51,718 nt of DNA from Acidobacteriota bacterium (GTDB taxonomy: Bacteria; Acidobacteriota; Blastocatellia; RBC074). A program made the position numbers and the translations under genes. Under the pieces are notes generated by a model. That model was given only the letters and a program-made list of their open reading frames with translations. It did no database searches and was not told the DNA's origin. The stretch lies in NCBI GenBank assembly GCA_019639255.1, contig JAHBSF010000035.1, positions 1-51,718 on the forward strand, written 5' to 3'. Each line of letters opens with the position of its first letter. The first letter of the stretch is position 1. Positions 1 through 8,075 of the stretch are shown here, in pieces.

Positions 1-49
1 CTCAAAGAACTTTGTTTACAGAGTATTCAGTCGTCTCTCTTCCCTTGCG

Positions 50-2095
50 TTACAAATTGCTCAGCAACCAGTCGGCCGCTTTTTCCAACGCCGCGCCGGA
101 AGCGCCTACAACCTCGTTTTTGCCTTTGAGCAATCGAGCGGCGGCCTGCGCGGTTTGTTTTGCGCCCTGCTCTTTTTCATCGACGACAAAAAGCACGGCG
201 ACCGATGATGGAATCTCTTCTACATACCGGAACGGATGATATTCGGCGAGCGCCGCGCGCGTTTCCCAGTCAATCACGCCGCGAGGCCACTCGCCCGTGC
301 GCGCGCGGTGCTGTTCGGCCCGCAGCATCTCGGGCGCCCATGCGCGCTTTTGAACGTTCTGACCAGCAAGCCACGGCGTATGCGCGACTATGGCCCTGAT
401 GCGCGCATCCGCAGCGGCGATTGCTACGGCGTGCCCGCCCGCAAGATCCGCGCCCCACACGCCGATGCGCGCGCGGTCGATGCCGGGCTCGCCCTGCAGA
501 AAGTAAAGCGCATTGCGAATGTCGAGCATCTGCTGCTGCGGTGCGATGCGTTTGCGGTATATGCGCACGCGCGCCGTCAGTTGCGAAAAGCGCAGCCGGT
601 CGTCGGTTTTCACCGGTTCCGCCGTGTAAACAAATCCGCCGCTGCGGCCCCAGCCGCGATAGTCGATCGCCATCGCAGCCAGCCCGCGCGAGGCGAAATA
701 CGCCGCATACTCCTCTATCATCGATGCGGTTTCACCCCGGCCCGGCGCCAATACTACCGCAGGAACTTTCCCGTCCACAGAAAAATCTTTCGGCGTAAAG
801 AGCCGGCCGCGACACTCTATGCCCTCGCTGAAAAATCTCACGTCCTTTGCAGCAACTGCGTCGCGTGCGTATGCGCCCGGTGAAGCGGCTGCGGTGCGGC
901 GCTGCGGCCGGCGCGCGGCGTACTCATCAAGAGATGTTTTTTCCACCGGATTCGGCGCGCCGTTGTCGCCGAGGTATTTCAGAAACCAGTCGGCGGCGAT
1001 ATTCGATCCCACCTCGAAGCCCGCGTATGAATACGCCTGAAAATGCGTCAGGTAGGGAATCTCCAATACCTGCGATACGCCCTTGAACGCCTTCGACGCG
1101 GCAATGACGCCGCGCTGCGGAATGAGTTCATCCTTTTCAACGGGCAGCCACAGTATTTTCGTGGTTTCGGGCACGCGGTCGATAAGAGCCGCAGGCCGGA
1201 ACTCGCGGTTGACCTGACTGCTCCAGCGGTCGATCTTGCTGCGGAAGGAAAATCCCCCGTCGACTTCATCGCCCTGCCCCGTGCGCGCGCGCTTGACGCC
1301 GTCCTCGATCATCTGCGGCGGTACGGCGACGGGCCCAACGGCGCCGAGCCCGCCCGCGCCTCCAACCTGCGCTACTACGGCCTTGATGCGCGCATCCGTA
1401 GCCGCCGCCATCAGCACCACGCTTGCGCCGTTGCTCGATCCCCATACGCCGATCGCATCCGCATCGACTCCCGGCTCGGTCTGGATGAATGAAATCGCGG
1501 CGCGGAAATCTTCGGTTTCGCGAAAATTGTTCAGGTTCGTCCGCTTGATCTTTATGCGCGCTTCCTTTTCCCATACGGCGCGATCGTCGGTAGTCGTATC
1601 GGGTTCGAGCAGCAGAACGTCGCCGCCGCTGTAGCCGTAGGTGCGGTAGTCGATCGCCATTGCGACGAGTCCGCGCTGTGCGAACCGCGCGGCGTATTTT
1701 TCGATGCCCACGGCCTGCGCGTTGATTCCGTGGCCCACAATAACCGCTGGACGTTTGCCGCGCGGGTCAAATCCCTTCGGGAAAAATATCCGGCCGTAAC
1801 ACGGCGTGCGGTCGCTGTAAAAAGTCACCTGCCGCGACCTGACGCCTTCGGGCAGCGCAAACACCCAGTCTTCGGGCAGCGTGCCGCGCTCGCGCTTCAT
1901 CTCCGGACTCGCCGCCTGTTGCTGCAATTCGGCGCGGCGCCGCTCGATGATGTCTGCGCCTATCTGCGCCGCGACTCCCGGCAGGAAGAAAAAGAGAGAT
2001 AACGAAACAAACGGAATGAGACGGAATAAACGAAAAGAAAACGGATTTTTCCGTTTGTTCCGTCTCATTCCGTTTGTTCCGTTATCTCTCTTCAT
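50..2095 (-). CDS. secreted two-domain alpha/beta hydrolase (dienelactone-hydrolase/acyl-peptidase-like)
   Basis: A 681-residue exported hydrolase with two tandem alpha/beta-hydrolase domains. Domain 1 (about 85-375) has a GHG oxyanion segment at 121-123, a G-S-S-N-G nucleophile elbow with Ser221, a likely acid at Asp322 and His351, so it looks active on an ester or related bond. Domain 2 (about 415-681) repeats the fold, but its elbow reads G-A-D-L-A (548-552), with Asp in place of Ser, and no clear catalytic His follows; it is probably structural. Residues 2-35 are encoded by hairpin H1 and form a basic n-region plus a hydrophobic core ending at VAA-Q (about 43). I chose the ATG at 2095. 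An in-frame TTG at 2107 overlaps the upstream TGA. It is the last gene of the minus-strand cluster. The substrate is unknown. Confidence 0.8.
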   Translation of the reverse strand: MKRDNGTNGMRRNKRKNPFSFRLFRLIPFVSLSLFFFLPGVAAQIGADIIERRRAELQQQAASPEMKRERGTLPEDWVFALPEGVRSRQVTFYSDRTPCYGRIFFPKGFDPRGKRPAVIVGHGINAQAVGIEKYAARFAQRGLVAMAIDYRTYGYSGGDVLLLEPDTTTDDRAVWEKEARIKIKRTNLNNFRETEDFRAAISFIQTEPGVDADAIGVWGSSNGASVVLMAAATDARIKAVVAQVGGAGGLGAVGPVAVPPQMIEDGVKRARTGQGDEVDGGFSFRSKIDRWSSQVNREFRPAALIDRVPETTKILWLPVEKDELIPQRGVIAASKAFKGVSQVLEIPYLTHFQAYSYAGFEVGSNIAADWFLKYLGDNGAPNPVEKTSLDEYAARRPQRRTAAASPGAYARDAVAAKDVRFFSEGIECRGRLFTPKDFSVDGKVPAVVLAPGRGETASMIEEYAAYFASRGLAAMAIDYRGWGRSGGFVYTAEPVKTDDRLRFSQLTARVRIYRKRIAPQQQMLDIRNALYFLQGEPGIDRARIGVWGADLAGGHAVAIAAADARIRAIVAHTPWLAGQNVQKRAWAPEMLRAEQHRARTGEWPRGVIDWETRAALAEYHPFRYVEEIPSSVAVLFVVDEKEQGAKQTAQAAARLLKGKNEVVGASGAALEKAADWLLSNL
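1992..2092. repeat. hairpin element H1 (two-armed)
   Basis: A palindrome of about 101 bp. Outer arms are AAGAGAGATAACGAAACAAA and its near-complement, ending GTTCCGTTATCTCTCTT. It lies wholly inside the 5' end of the hydrolase gene and encodes its residues 2-35 on the minus strand. Confidence 0.9.
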
Positions 2096-2103
2096 CCCGG
2101 TAT

Positions 2104-4203
2104 TCAATAGCGTTGATAGACGCCCTTGATCGGGCGCTGTTCGACGCCCGGTTTACTGAAATCGCAGACGCCTTCGGGGAATATCGCGCGGTGACGCGCC
2201 TTCTGCTGCTCGGTAAAACTCGTTTTATAAACGGCGTAATCGATCGGTTTAAGCCGGCACTTGACTACGTCGTTCGTAAGCGGAGCCCCGGCCATCAGGC
2301 GCGGTTCGCCGTGCACGGGATAAAGCGCGTTGCAGCGGCCCTTGCCGTCGAAGCTCGCCGCCTCGACTATGCGGTTGCCCGCAGCGTCCCAGCACGCGTC
2401 CACGGCTTCGGCCGGTTTATGACGCACTACCTTGTCGGTCGAAAGCGGCGCGGAATCCGCCGCCATAGCGTCGAGCCACCGGTTCATCACGTCTATTGAA
2501 AGCGATGTGAGATCCACGCCGCCCGTCTGATTGCGCTCGCGCGGCGGACCGGTCCATATCACCTGGTTGTCGGAGCGTCCGTTGGCGCGCTGCAATCGCG
2601 CGCGTATGGTTAAATCGCGGTGACGGTCGTGAATATCGCCGATTGCATCGGTGTAAGGGCGCGCGTGCAGTATCGGCACGTTCGCCAGTCCGCCGCCGCC
2701 GGAATTGACCAGCCCGCTTTCATAAAGCGCGCGTATCGCAATCACATCTCCGGACGAACGCTCAGCGACGAAGTTGCCGTCAATATCGTTGCCGCCGATC
2801 TTTTCATTGAGTTCGAGAAATTCATCCACGGTGATTGCGCCGCTTTGGAGCGCTGCGAGCCCGTATTCGAGGCCCGTATTGTCCTGCGGCTTGCGCGCGA
2901 ATCCGGTTTTGGGGTCGCGGCCGTAGATGTTGGCGCGCATCTCCTGCATAGTGCAGCGAGCGCCCTTCGGATTATTCACCGGATGATAGATCCTGCTCGC
3001 ATCGTTGAGCGCGCAGCCGCGCGCGTTGGTCGCGGTCAATACGGGAACGAAGGATCGCTCCCACGCCGCGCAGGTTCCCTTGGTGAATCCCTCGACCGCC
3101 ATTTTCTTTGCATCCGTCCATACGGCGGGGTCCGATTTGCGCCAGAAGGTCTGCAGCAATCCGCAATCGGCCGTATGCAGCGAGGAATCCGGGTAGGAAA
3201 GCGTCGGCTGCAATCCGTCGAGGAGTCCGGGAAAGATCTGCGTGATGACGAGCTGCTGTATCGCTCCGCCCGATCCGCCGTGGCCCACGGTCCATTTGGG
3301 CGCGCCCACGCGCTCTATGAAATACTCCTTGAGCATCATCAGCGCCTCGCCCTGAAGCACGGCGTTGCCGTGCTGCTGATTGACGAGTTCGGTGGAGATC
3401 ATGAAGGCGAAGCCGCGCGACAGGTATGTATGATTGAGCGCGTTGGTCGCCTGATTTACGCCCTGGTTGTACTGCGTGCCTGCGCCGCCGCCGAAGCCTA
3501 CGGCAAGCTTGCGGTTCCAGCCCGCGCCCGGTTTCCATCCTCCGTTGCCCTCGGTGGGTTGCGGATCGTCGAGGATCGCGATGCGGTATATGCTGCGGTT
3601 GATCGTGCCCGAATCCACGCGCACGATGTAGGGCACGGTCTTTCCGTCGTTGGTCGTTGCGGTAACGAGATCGGACGGACGCGGCGCAGAAGGATCGGCA
3701 AGAGGCTTGAACGTGTTGTCCGATGCGCGATAGAAATAATCGATCCTGCGCGCAGCCGAGCAGTTATCATCCAGCGGCGGTCCGAGTCCGGATTCCACCG
3801 TGCGGCATTCGTAGGGCGTCAGATGCGGACCCGACAGAATCGGCCCCGTAACCGGATAATTTGTGGCCTTGAGCGTCGCCTGAAGGTTTCCGGCTTTTGC
3901 CGCAAGCAGATTCTCGCCGAGTTTCATCCCGCCGATGAGACCTCGCAGAGCGCCTGACTCCGTGTCGGGTTTGAGGCCAGGTGTAACATCGCGGCCGTTG
4001 AGCGCAAGCGTTATGTCGTTTAACGCAGCACCCTCCGGAACCCTGACCTCTACGAGTGCATCGCCGCCGCTGACAAATTCCAGCCGCGATGACAGGATTG
4101 CAATTTCCAGCCCGCCCGATGATTGCGAATGGACGCCGCTGCCGAGAATAAGAGAGAACGCGGAACACGCGAAAAGCAGCGGAAAAATCCGTTTCATAGT
4201 CAT
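2104..4203 (-). CDS. secreted DUF6351-family protein (predicted hydrolase)
   Basis: A 699-residue protein with a cleavable signal peptide (MTMKRIFPLLFACSAF, then a VHSQS-type cleavage region). An N-terminal beta-rich part is followed by a large domain with GFGGGAG and GHGGSGGA stretches. From memory the overall pattern matches the DUF6351 family, whose reaction is not established; the GHGGSGGA stretch resembles a nucleophile elbow. There are three close ATGs (4209, 4203, 4197). I chose 4203 because a GAGG sits 8 nt upstream; the ATG at 4209 overlaps the previous gene's stop as TAATG. It is translationally coupled to the YVTN gene upstream and the hydrolase downstream, which suggests joint action on one exported substrate. 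Confidence 0.72.
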   Translation of the reverse strand: MTMKRIFPLLFACSAFSLILGSGVHSQSSGGLEIAILSSRLEFVSGGDALVEVRVPEGAALNDITLALNGRDVTPGLKPDTESGALRGLIGGMKLGENLLAAKAGNLQATLKATNYPVTGPILSGPHLTPYECRTVESGLGPPLDDNCSAARRIDYFYRASDNTFKPLADPSAPRPSDLVTATTNDGKTVPYIVRVDSGTINRSIYRIAILDDPQPTEGNGGWKPGAGWNRKLAVGFGGGAGTQYNQGVNQATNALNHTYLSRGFAFMISTELVNQQHGNAVLQGEALMMLKEYFIERVGAPKWTVGHGGSGGAIQQLVITQIFPGLLDGLQPTLSYPDSSLHTADCGLLQTFWRKSDPAVWTDAKKMAVEGFTKGTCAAWERSFVPVLTATNARGCALNDASRIYHPVNNPKGARCTMQEMRANIYGRDPKTGFARKPQDNTGLEYGLAALQSGAITVDEFLELNEKIGGNDIDGNFVAERSSGDVIAIRALYESGLVNSGGGGLANVPILHARPYTDAIGDIHDRHRDLTIRARLQRANGRSDNQVIWTGPPRERNQTGGVDLTSLSIDVMNRWLDAMAADSAPLSTDKVVRHKPAEAVDACWDAAGNRIVEAASFDGKGRCNALYPVHGEPRLMAGAPLTNDVVKCRLKPIDYAVYKTSFTEQQKARHRAIFPEGVCDFSKPGVEQRPIKGVYQRY

Positions 4204-4208
4204 ACGCA

Positions 4209-5291
4209 TTACCTCGATCTGATCGCCACGCCCCACGGACGATCGCCGACCCTGATCCTCGCCTTCACTTCAAGCGTTTCGGCGTCGATTACCGAAACGT
4301 CGTTTGAAGGGCCATTGGCCGTATAAAGCGTCTTTCCGTCCGGCGTAATCGCAATTCCCCAGGGCCGCACGCCGACCTGCGCCGATCCGACTACGCGATC
4401 CGTTTCCGCATCTATGGCAACCACGTGTCCGTGCCTTCCCGTAGTCACGTAAATCCGTTTTCCATCCGGAGCCACGGCAATGCCCATCGGTTTGACTCCC
4501 TCGCCTTCGAGCCGGATCGTTTTCAACCTTACGTGCCTCGCGGCGTCGATTACATCGACCGCGCCCTCGTTTTCAGCCGATACGTACGCGCGCGATCCGT
4601 CGGGCAAAAATGCGGCGACGCGCGGACGCCGCCCCACTTCTATCGTTGCAATGAGCTTTTCTTCCGAAGTATCGATCACCGATACGGTGTTGTCGTCTTC
4701 CGAAGTGACGTAGACGATGCGGCCGTCCGGGCTGATGCCGACGCCTTCGGGTTCCTCGCCCACTGGAAACGACCTGATTATTCGGCCGCTGGATAAATCG
4801 ACTATGCTCGCCAGACCCACATCTTCATTCGCTACGTAAATGCGATTGCCGTCGGGGCTGACGGCGAACTCTTCGGGATCTGAGCCTACGGGCAGCAGCC
4901 GCAGAAATACGTTGCGCACCGCATCGACGATGCCTATGCCGTCGGCGGATTTGTCCGCGGGCGGCAGCGTGCTTTCATCGACGCCGGGCGGAGCAATCGG
5001 AGAACCGCTGAGCGCTACCATAACGGTCTTGCCGTCGGGAGATACCTTCACTCCGCGCGGACGTTTGCCGAGCGGAACAGTAGCGATGACTTCATTGTTT
5101 TCGGCATCGATTACGCTCAGATCCCCCGATGCTTCGTTCGTCACATAAACCACGATTGCGGGTTGGCGCACCGCGCCATTGCTGCACGCTAGAGAGATAA
5201 CGGAACAAACGAAAATAAACGAAATATACGGAAGTAAGCCTCTTTTCCGTATATTTCGTTCTTTTTCGTTTGTTCCGTTATCTCTCTTCAT
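4209..5291 (-). CDS. YVTN-family beta-propeller lipoprotein
   Basis: A 360-residue protein made almost entirely of about 42-residue YVTN/NHL-like blades (repeated SPDGK...YV and VSVIDAE motifs), so a seven-bladed propeller is likely. Proteins of this type are usually periplasmic binding or scaffold proteins. The N-terminus is MKRDNGTN..., a basic segment, a hydrophobic stretch and SLAC with Cys36; this fits the broad lipobox pattern although position -3 is Ser. Residues 2-34 are entirely encoded by hairpin H2, and the Cys lies immediately after it. The start ATG (5291) overlaps the preceding PQQ dehydrogenase stop as TGATG. The 111-residue upstream extension of the frame lies within the dehydrogenase gene and is not real. 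Confidence 0.82.
   Translation of the reverse strand: MKRDNGTNEKERNIRKRGLLPYISFIFVCSVISLACSNGAVRQPAIVVYVTNEASGDLSVIDAENNEVIATVPLGKRPRGVKVSPDGKTVMVALSGSPIAPPGVDESTLPPADKSADGIGIVDAVRNVFLRLLPVGSDPEEFAVSPDGNRIYVANEDVGLASIVDLSSGRIIRSFPVGEEPEGVGISPDGRIVYVTSEDDNTVSVIDTSEEKLIATIEVGRRPRVAAFLPDGSRAYVSAENEGAVDVIDAARHVRLKTIRLEGEGVKPMGIAVAPDGKRIYVTTGRHGHVVAIDAETDRVVGSAQVGVRPWGIAITPDGKTLYTANGPSNDVSVIDAETLEVKARIRVGDRPWGVAIRSR
5191..5288. repeat. hairpin element H2 (two-armed)
   Basis: A palindrome of about 98 bp with outer arms AGAGAGATAACGGAACAAAC and its complement. The arms match well to the centre except around GTAAGCC. On the minus strand it encodes the signal sequence of the YVTN lipoprotein and abuts the TGATG stop-start junction with the PQQ dehydrogenase. 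Confidence 0.93.
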
Positions 5292-7150
5292 CACTTGCCG
5301 TCCACCGAATACGCGATGAGCAGATTGCCCGGCTGCCCGACGATGCGCCCGTAACCCGAGTTCGTATAAAGCACGCCGTCTACAACTATGGGTCCGCCGC
5401 CGTCGAGCGTCCCGCCCTTCGTCACGCCGGCGTTGACTGTGGGTATGGGAAGCGAGGTATCGACTTCCCATACGATGCTGCCGTCTTTCGTCGAATAGGC
5501 GCGCAGCCGTCCGTCGGTTGTGCCGGAAAACACGATGCCGGGAATTACGGTCGCGGCGGCCGATTGCGAGTTGTTGCATCGCGTAGCGCCCCAACTGCAC
5601 GGCGCCTTGGGTGCGGGCACGGTCCACAACTGCTCGCCCGTAGCGATCTTCAATGCGGTAATGCCGGGTTTGCGCGCGGGTCCGCTTACGTCGGCCATCG
5701 GCACGTATACGTTTTCAGCATCGGCGGCGAATCCCCACTCGATGCCGCCGAGCGCGCCGCCCTGACCGAGTTTGACGCTCCACAGCGTCTTGCCCTTGTT
5801 ATCGGGATCGAACGCCCACATCACGCCGGATTTCTGTCCGCCGAGAATTACCTGTTTTCCGTTGGGCAGCGTGCGCAGCACGGGCGAACTGCCGAAATCG
5901 TGATCCGGCCCGCCCTGATCCGGACAGTTGCCTACGCCCGGCTGACGGCAGCCGACCAGAAAATTGTCCTTCGGCGTCGCCTGATTCACCCATCGGACTT
6001 TGCCCGTCGCCATATCGAAGGCCATGATGGCGTCGGTTTCTCCGGTATCGACATCGGTGTAGGAGTTGCCCGTGCCGACGTAAATTGCGCGGCGTTTGAC
6101 GTCGATTGTCGGCGCCGACCATATGGCGCCGCCGGCCGGGCCGTACATCTGCGTACCGGCCGAATTCTTCTTGAAGGGTTGCGGGGGATTCTGAACCGTG
6201 AAGCTCTTCCAGATGATCTTGCCCGTAACGGCGTCGAGCGCTACGAGGCTGCCGCGAAAAGTGCAGCACTCGTATTTGTTGTCGCGTCCGGCGGTTTCTT
6301 CAAACGATGAAACGGGCACGTATATTCGGTTGCGGTAAAGCACGGGCGCGCCCGTTACGCGCGAAAGAAAGTGCGTCTCGATTTTCGTCTTCCACAACAC
6401 CTCGCCCGTCATTGCGTCGAGCGCCTGCACGAAGGATTTTTCGTCGCCGAAATAAAGCGCGAATTTCGCCTTCGACCCTGCGGGCAATCTACCGACGCTC
6501 ATCGCGGCGCGCACCGCGGCTCCGGCGTTCATCGTCCAGTAGGTGCAGCCCGTCTTTGCATTGAGCGAGAACAGTTGCCCCATTTCCGTGGTCAGAAACA
6601 TCCGGTCGCCGATTACGGTGGGCTGCCCCGTAGCCATCGGGCCGGGATGCGCAAACGCCCATTTGACCTTCAATCGCGGCGCGTCTTCCGCCCTGATTCC
6701 GGGTTTGGGCTGAAAGCGCGAATTATCGAGATCGCGCCCCCATCCGTTCCACTGCTGGGCATTGAGATCTATGGGCGCGCCCGCATCCGTGCAGCGGTTG
6801 GCCTCCATATTTGCGGTAATCGGGGGACCGGGCGTTTTTCCGGTCAGATGTACGGCGAGAGATCGTATCTGGTCGGCGCTCAGGCCCGCGGCCTGCTGCC
6901 GCATCGAACCCGAAGTCAGCGTCTGTATCACGTCTTCGGCCGAACGGCGGCGAATCAGAAACAGCGGCGGAATGCGGTCCTGCGGGTTGTCGTGGCAAAC
7001 AGCGCAGCGCTGCTTGTAAATGGCTTCGCCTTCGGGCGAGGTCGCCGACTGCGCACGCGTACGGTCATACGCGGTCAACAAGGCAAACCCGCAAATGATG
7101 ACGCCCAACAACGGCAGTGAAAACGGCAATGGATTTTTATATGACTTCAT
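5291..7150 (-). CDS. PQQ-dependent quinohemoprotein dehydrogenase (polyvinyl-alcohol-dehydrogenase-like)
   Basis: A 619-residue periplasmic alcohol dehydrogenase. A signal peptide (1-34) is followed by a small cytochrome c domain with CAVCH at 49-53, then a PQQ propeller with repeated A-x-D-x-x-T-G-x-x-x-W docking motifs and a vicinal Cys pair at 295-296 (ECCTFRGS). That pair and its context resemble polyvinyl alcohol dehydrogenases, which carry an N-terminal heme c; this family call is from memory. It should oxidise an alcohol and pass electrons through its own heme to the neighbouring cytochrome c. Its stop overlaps the YVTN gene start (TGATG). The true substrate could be another secondary alcohol or polyol. 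Confidence 0.85.
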   Translation of the reverse strand: MKSYKNPLPFSLPLLGVIICGFALLTAYDRTRAQSATSPEGEAIYKQRCAVCHDNPQDRIPPLFLIRRRSAEDVIQTLTSGSMRQQAAGLSADQIRSLAVHLTGKTPGPPITANMEANRCTDAGAPIDLNAQQWNGWGRDLDNSRFQPKPGIRAEDAPRLKVKWAFAHPGPMATGQPTVIGDRMFLTTEMGQLFSLNAKTGCTYWTMNAGAAVRAAMSVGRLPAGSKAKFALYFGDEKSFVQALDAMTGEVLWKTKIETHFLSRVTGAPVLYRNRIYVPVSSFEETAGRDNKYECCTFRGSLVALDAVTGKIIWKSFTVQNPPQPFKKNSAGTQMYGPAGGAIWSAPTIDVKRRAIYVGTGNSYTDVDTGETDAIMAFDMATGKVRWVNQATPKDNFLVGCRQPGVGNCPDQGGPDHDFGSSPVLRTLPNGKQVILGGQKSGVMWAFDPDNKGKTLWSVKLGQGGALGGIEWGFAADAENVYVPMADVSGPARKPGITALKIATGEQLWTVPAPKAPCSWGATRCNNSQSAAATVIPGIVFSGTTDGRLRAYSTKDGSIVWEVDTSLPIPTVNAGVTKGGTLDGGGPIVVDGVLYTNSGYGRIVGQPGNLLIAYSVDGK

Positions 7151-7169
7151 CGGATGTTGATATTGAGAT

Positions 7170-7583
7170 TCAGCGATCTTTTCCCGCCGGTTTCGGGCCG
7201 ATGCTGCGCAGGAAATTCACCAGATGCCAGATCTGTTTGTCGCTGAGCTTGTCCCTGTAAGCCAGCATATCGCTCGATACGCCGTCGCGGATCGCGGTGA
7301 ATATCTCGCCGTCCGTTTCACCGCAGTCCCATTCGTCGTCGGTAAGATCCGAGGGCGTGCCGCCCGAAAGCGCCATTCCGCCGTCGCCCTTGCCCCCGAG
7401 TCCGTGGCACGAAGCGCAGTGACGCGCGTAAAGCCTGCGCCCCTCCTCGATCGACTCCGCGCTCGGCGATTCGGGATTCCTGAGCTTCTGCGCCTCGGCG
7501 CTGCGTTGCGGCCCGCCAATGACCGTAATGGTAAACGCCAGCGCCGCGGCGATTGTGAGAATGCTGCTACTCCTGCGGTACAT
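7170..7583 (-). CDS. secreted monoheme cytochrome c
   Basis: A 137-residue class I cytochrome c. Signal peptide about 1-31 (cleavage near AEA-Q), heme site CASCH at 56-60, and a likely distal Met106 ([12 protein letters not shown]). It is probably the electron acceptor of the quinohemoprotein dehydrogenase encoded 19 bp downstream. The ATG at 7583 has a GGAG seven bases upstream. The upstream 16-codon extension lies inside the previous gene. The start overlaps the end of the upstream hypothetical gene by 17 bp, which suggests translational coupling. Confidence 0.85.
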   Translation of the reverse strand: MYRRSSSILTIAAALAFTITVIGGPQRSAEAQKLRNPESPSAESIEEGRRLYARHCASCHGLGGKGDGGMALSGGTPSDLTDDEWDCGETDGEIFTAIRDGVSSDMLAYRDKLSDKQIWHLVNFLRSIGPKPAGKDR

Positions 7584-8028
7584 CGAAATTCTCCGCCAGA
7601 TAATCCGGATGCCGGTCGCGCAGGTGCACAAACAGTTCGTGCACCAGATTGACGAGTTTCCTTACACCGTATTCGTATTGGCCGTCTTTTATCTTTATCG
7701 AGATCGACACCGCCCCGCGCCTGTTTGAACACGTCGCCCGCGCAAACCGCAGGTCTATGCGGCGATGTTCGGGCAACAACGTATCGTGCCGGTCGCGTAT
7801 GAAATTTTTCAGTTCGCCGTAAAGCTCCGAACGCAGCGGCACGCCGGGCAACAGCTTGGGAAAACACAACACGCGCCGCGACGAATCTACCGCCATCTCC
7901 ATCGGATGCCCGTAAAACCAGGTAAAACCGAACCGCCCCCGTTCAACCTCGCTCAAACCGCGCAGAACACCGCGATCGGCGTATTCCATCAATATCTCCC
8001 CAACGCCGATAGCCTGAGTTCTCGCCAT
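7567..8028 (-). CDS. hypothetical protein, 153 aa
   Basis: I do not recognise this protein. It has no signal peptide or membrane segment and has mixed alpha/beta composition with many Arg ([34 protein letters not shown]). The start ATG at 8028 lies directly against the single hairpin arm H3, whose GGAAA is the only purine-rich stretch in front of it. It sits between the TPP enzyme and the cytochrome c gene and overlaps the latter by 17 bp, so it is probably cotranscribed with the oxidative cluster. Confidence 0.6.
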   Translation of the reverse strand: MARTQAIGVGEILMEYADRGVLRGLSEVERGRFGFTWFYGHPMEMAVDSSRRVLCFPKLLPGVPLRSELYGELKNFIRDRHDTLLPEHRRIDLRFARATCSNRRGAVSISIKIKDGQYEYGVRKLVNLVHELFVHLRDRHPDYLAENFDVPQE

Positions 8029-8074
8029 TTTCCGTTGTTTTTCGTTGTTTTTCGTGTCTTCCGTTATCTCTCTT
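8029..8074. repeat. hairpin element H3 (single arm)
   Basis: Only the right-arm type is present: pyrimidine-rich TTCCGTTGTTTTTCG-like sequence ending CCGTTATCTCTCTT. It fills the gap between the TPP-enzyme stop and the hypothetical gene start. No matching left arm is visible. Confidence 0.75.
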
Positions 8075-8075
8075 A

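Noticed and set aside
2620-3957. 445-codon plus-strand frame
   Set aside because: Antisense of the DUF6351 gene; no recognisable motif.
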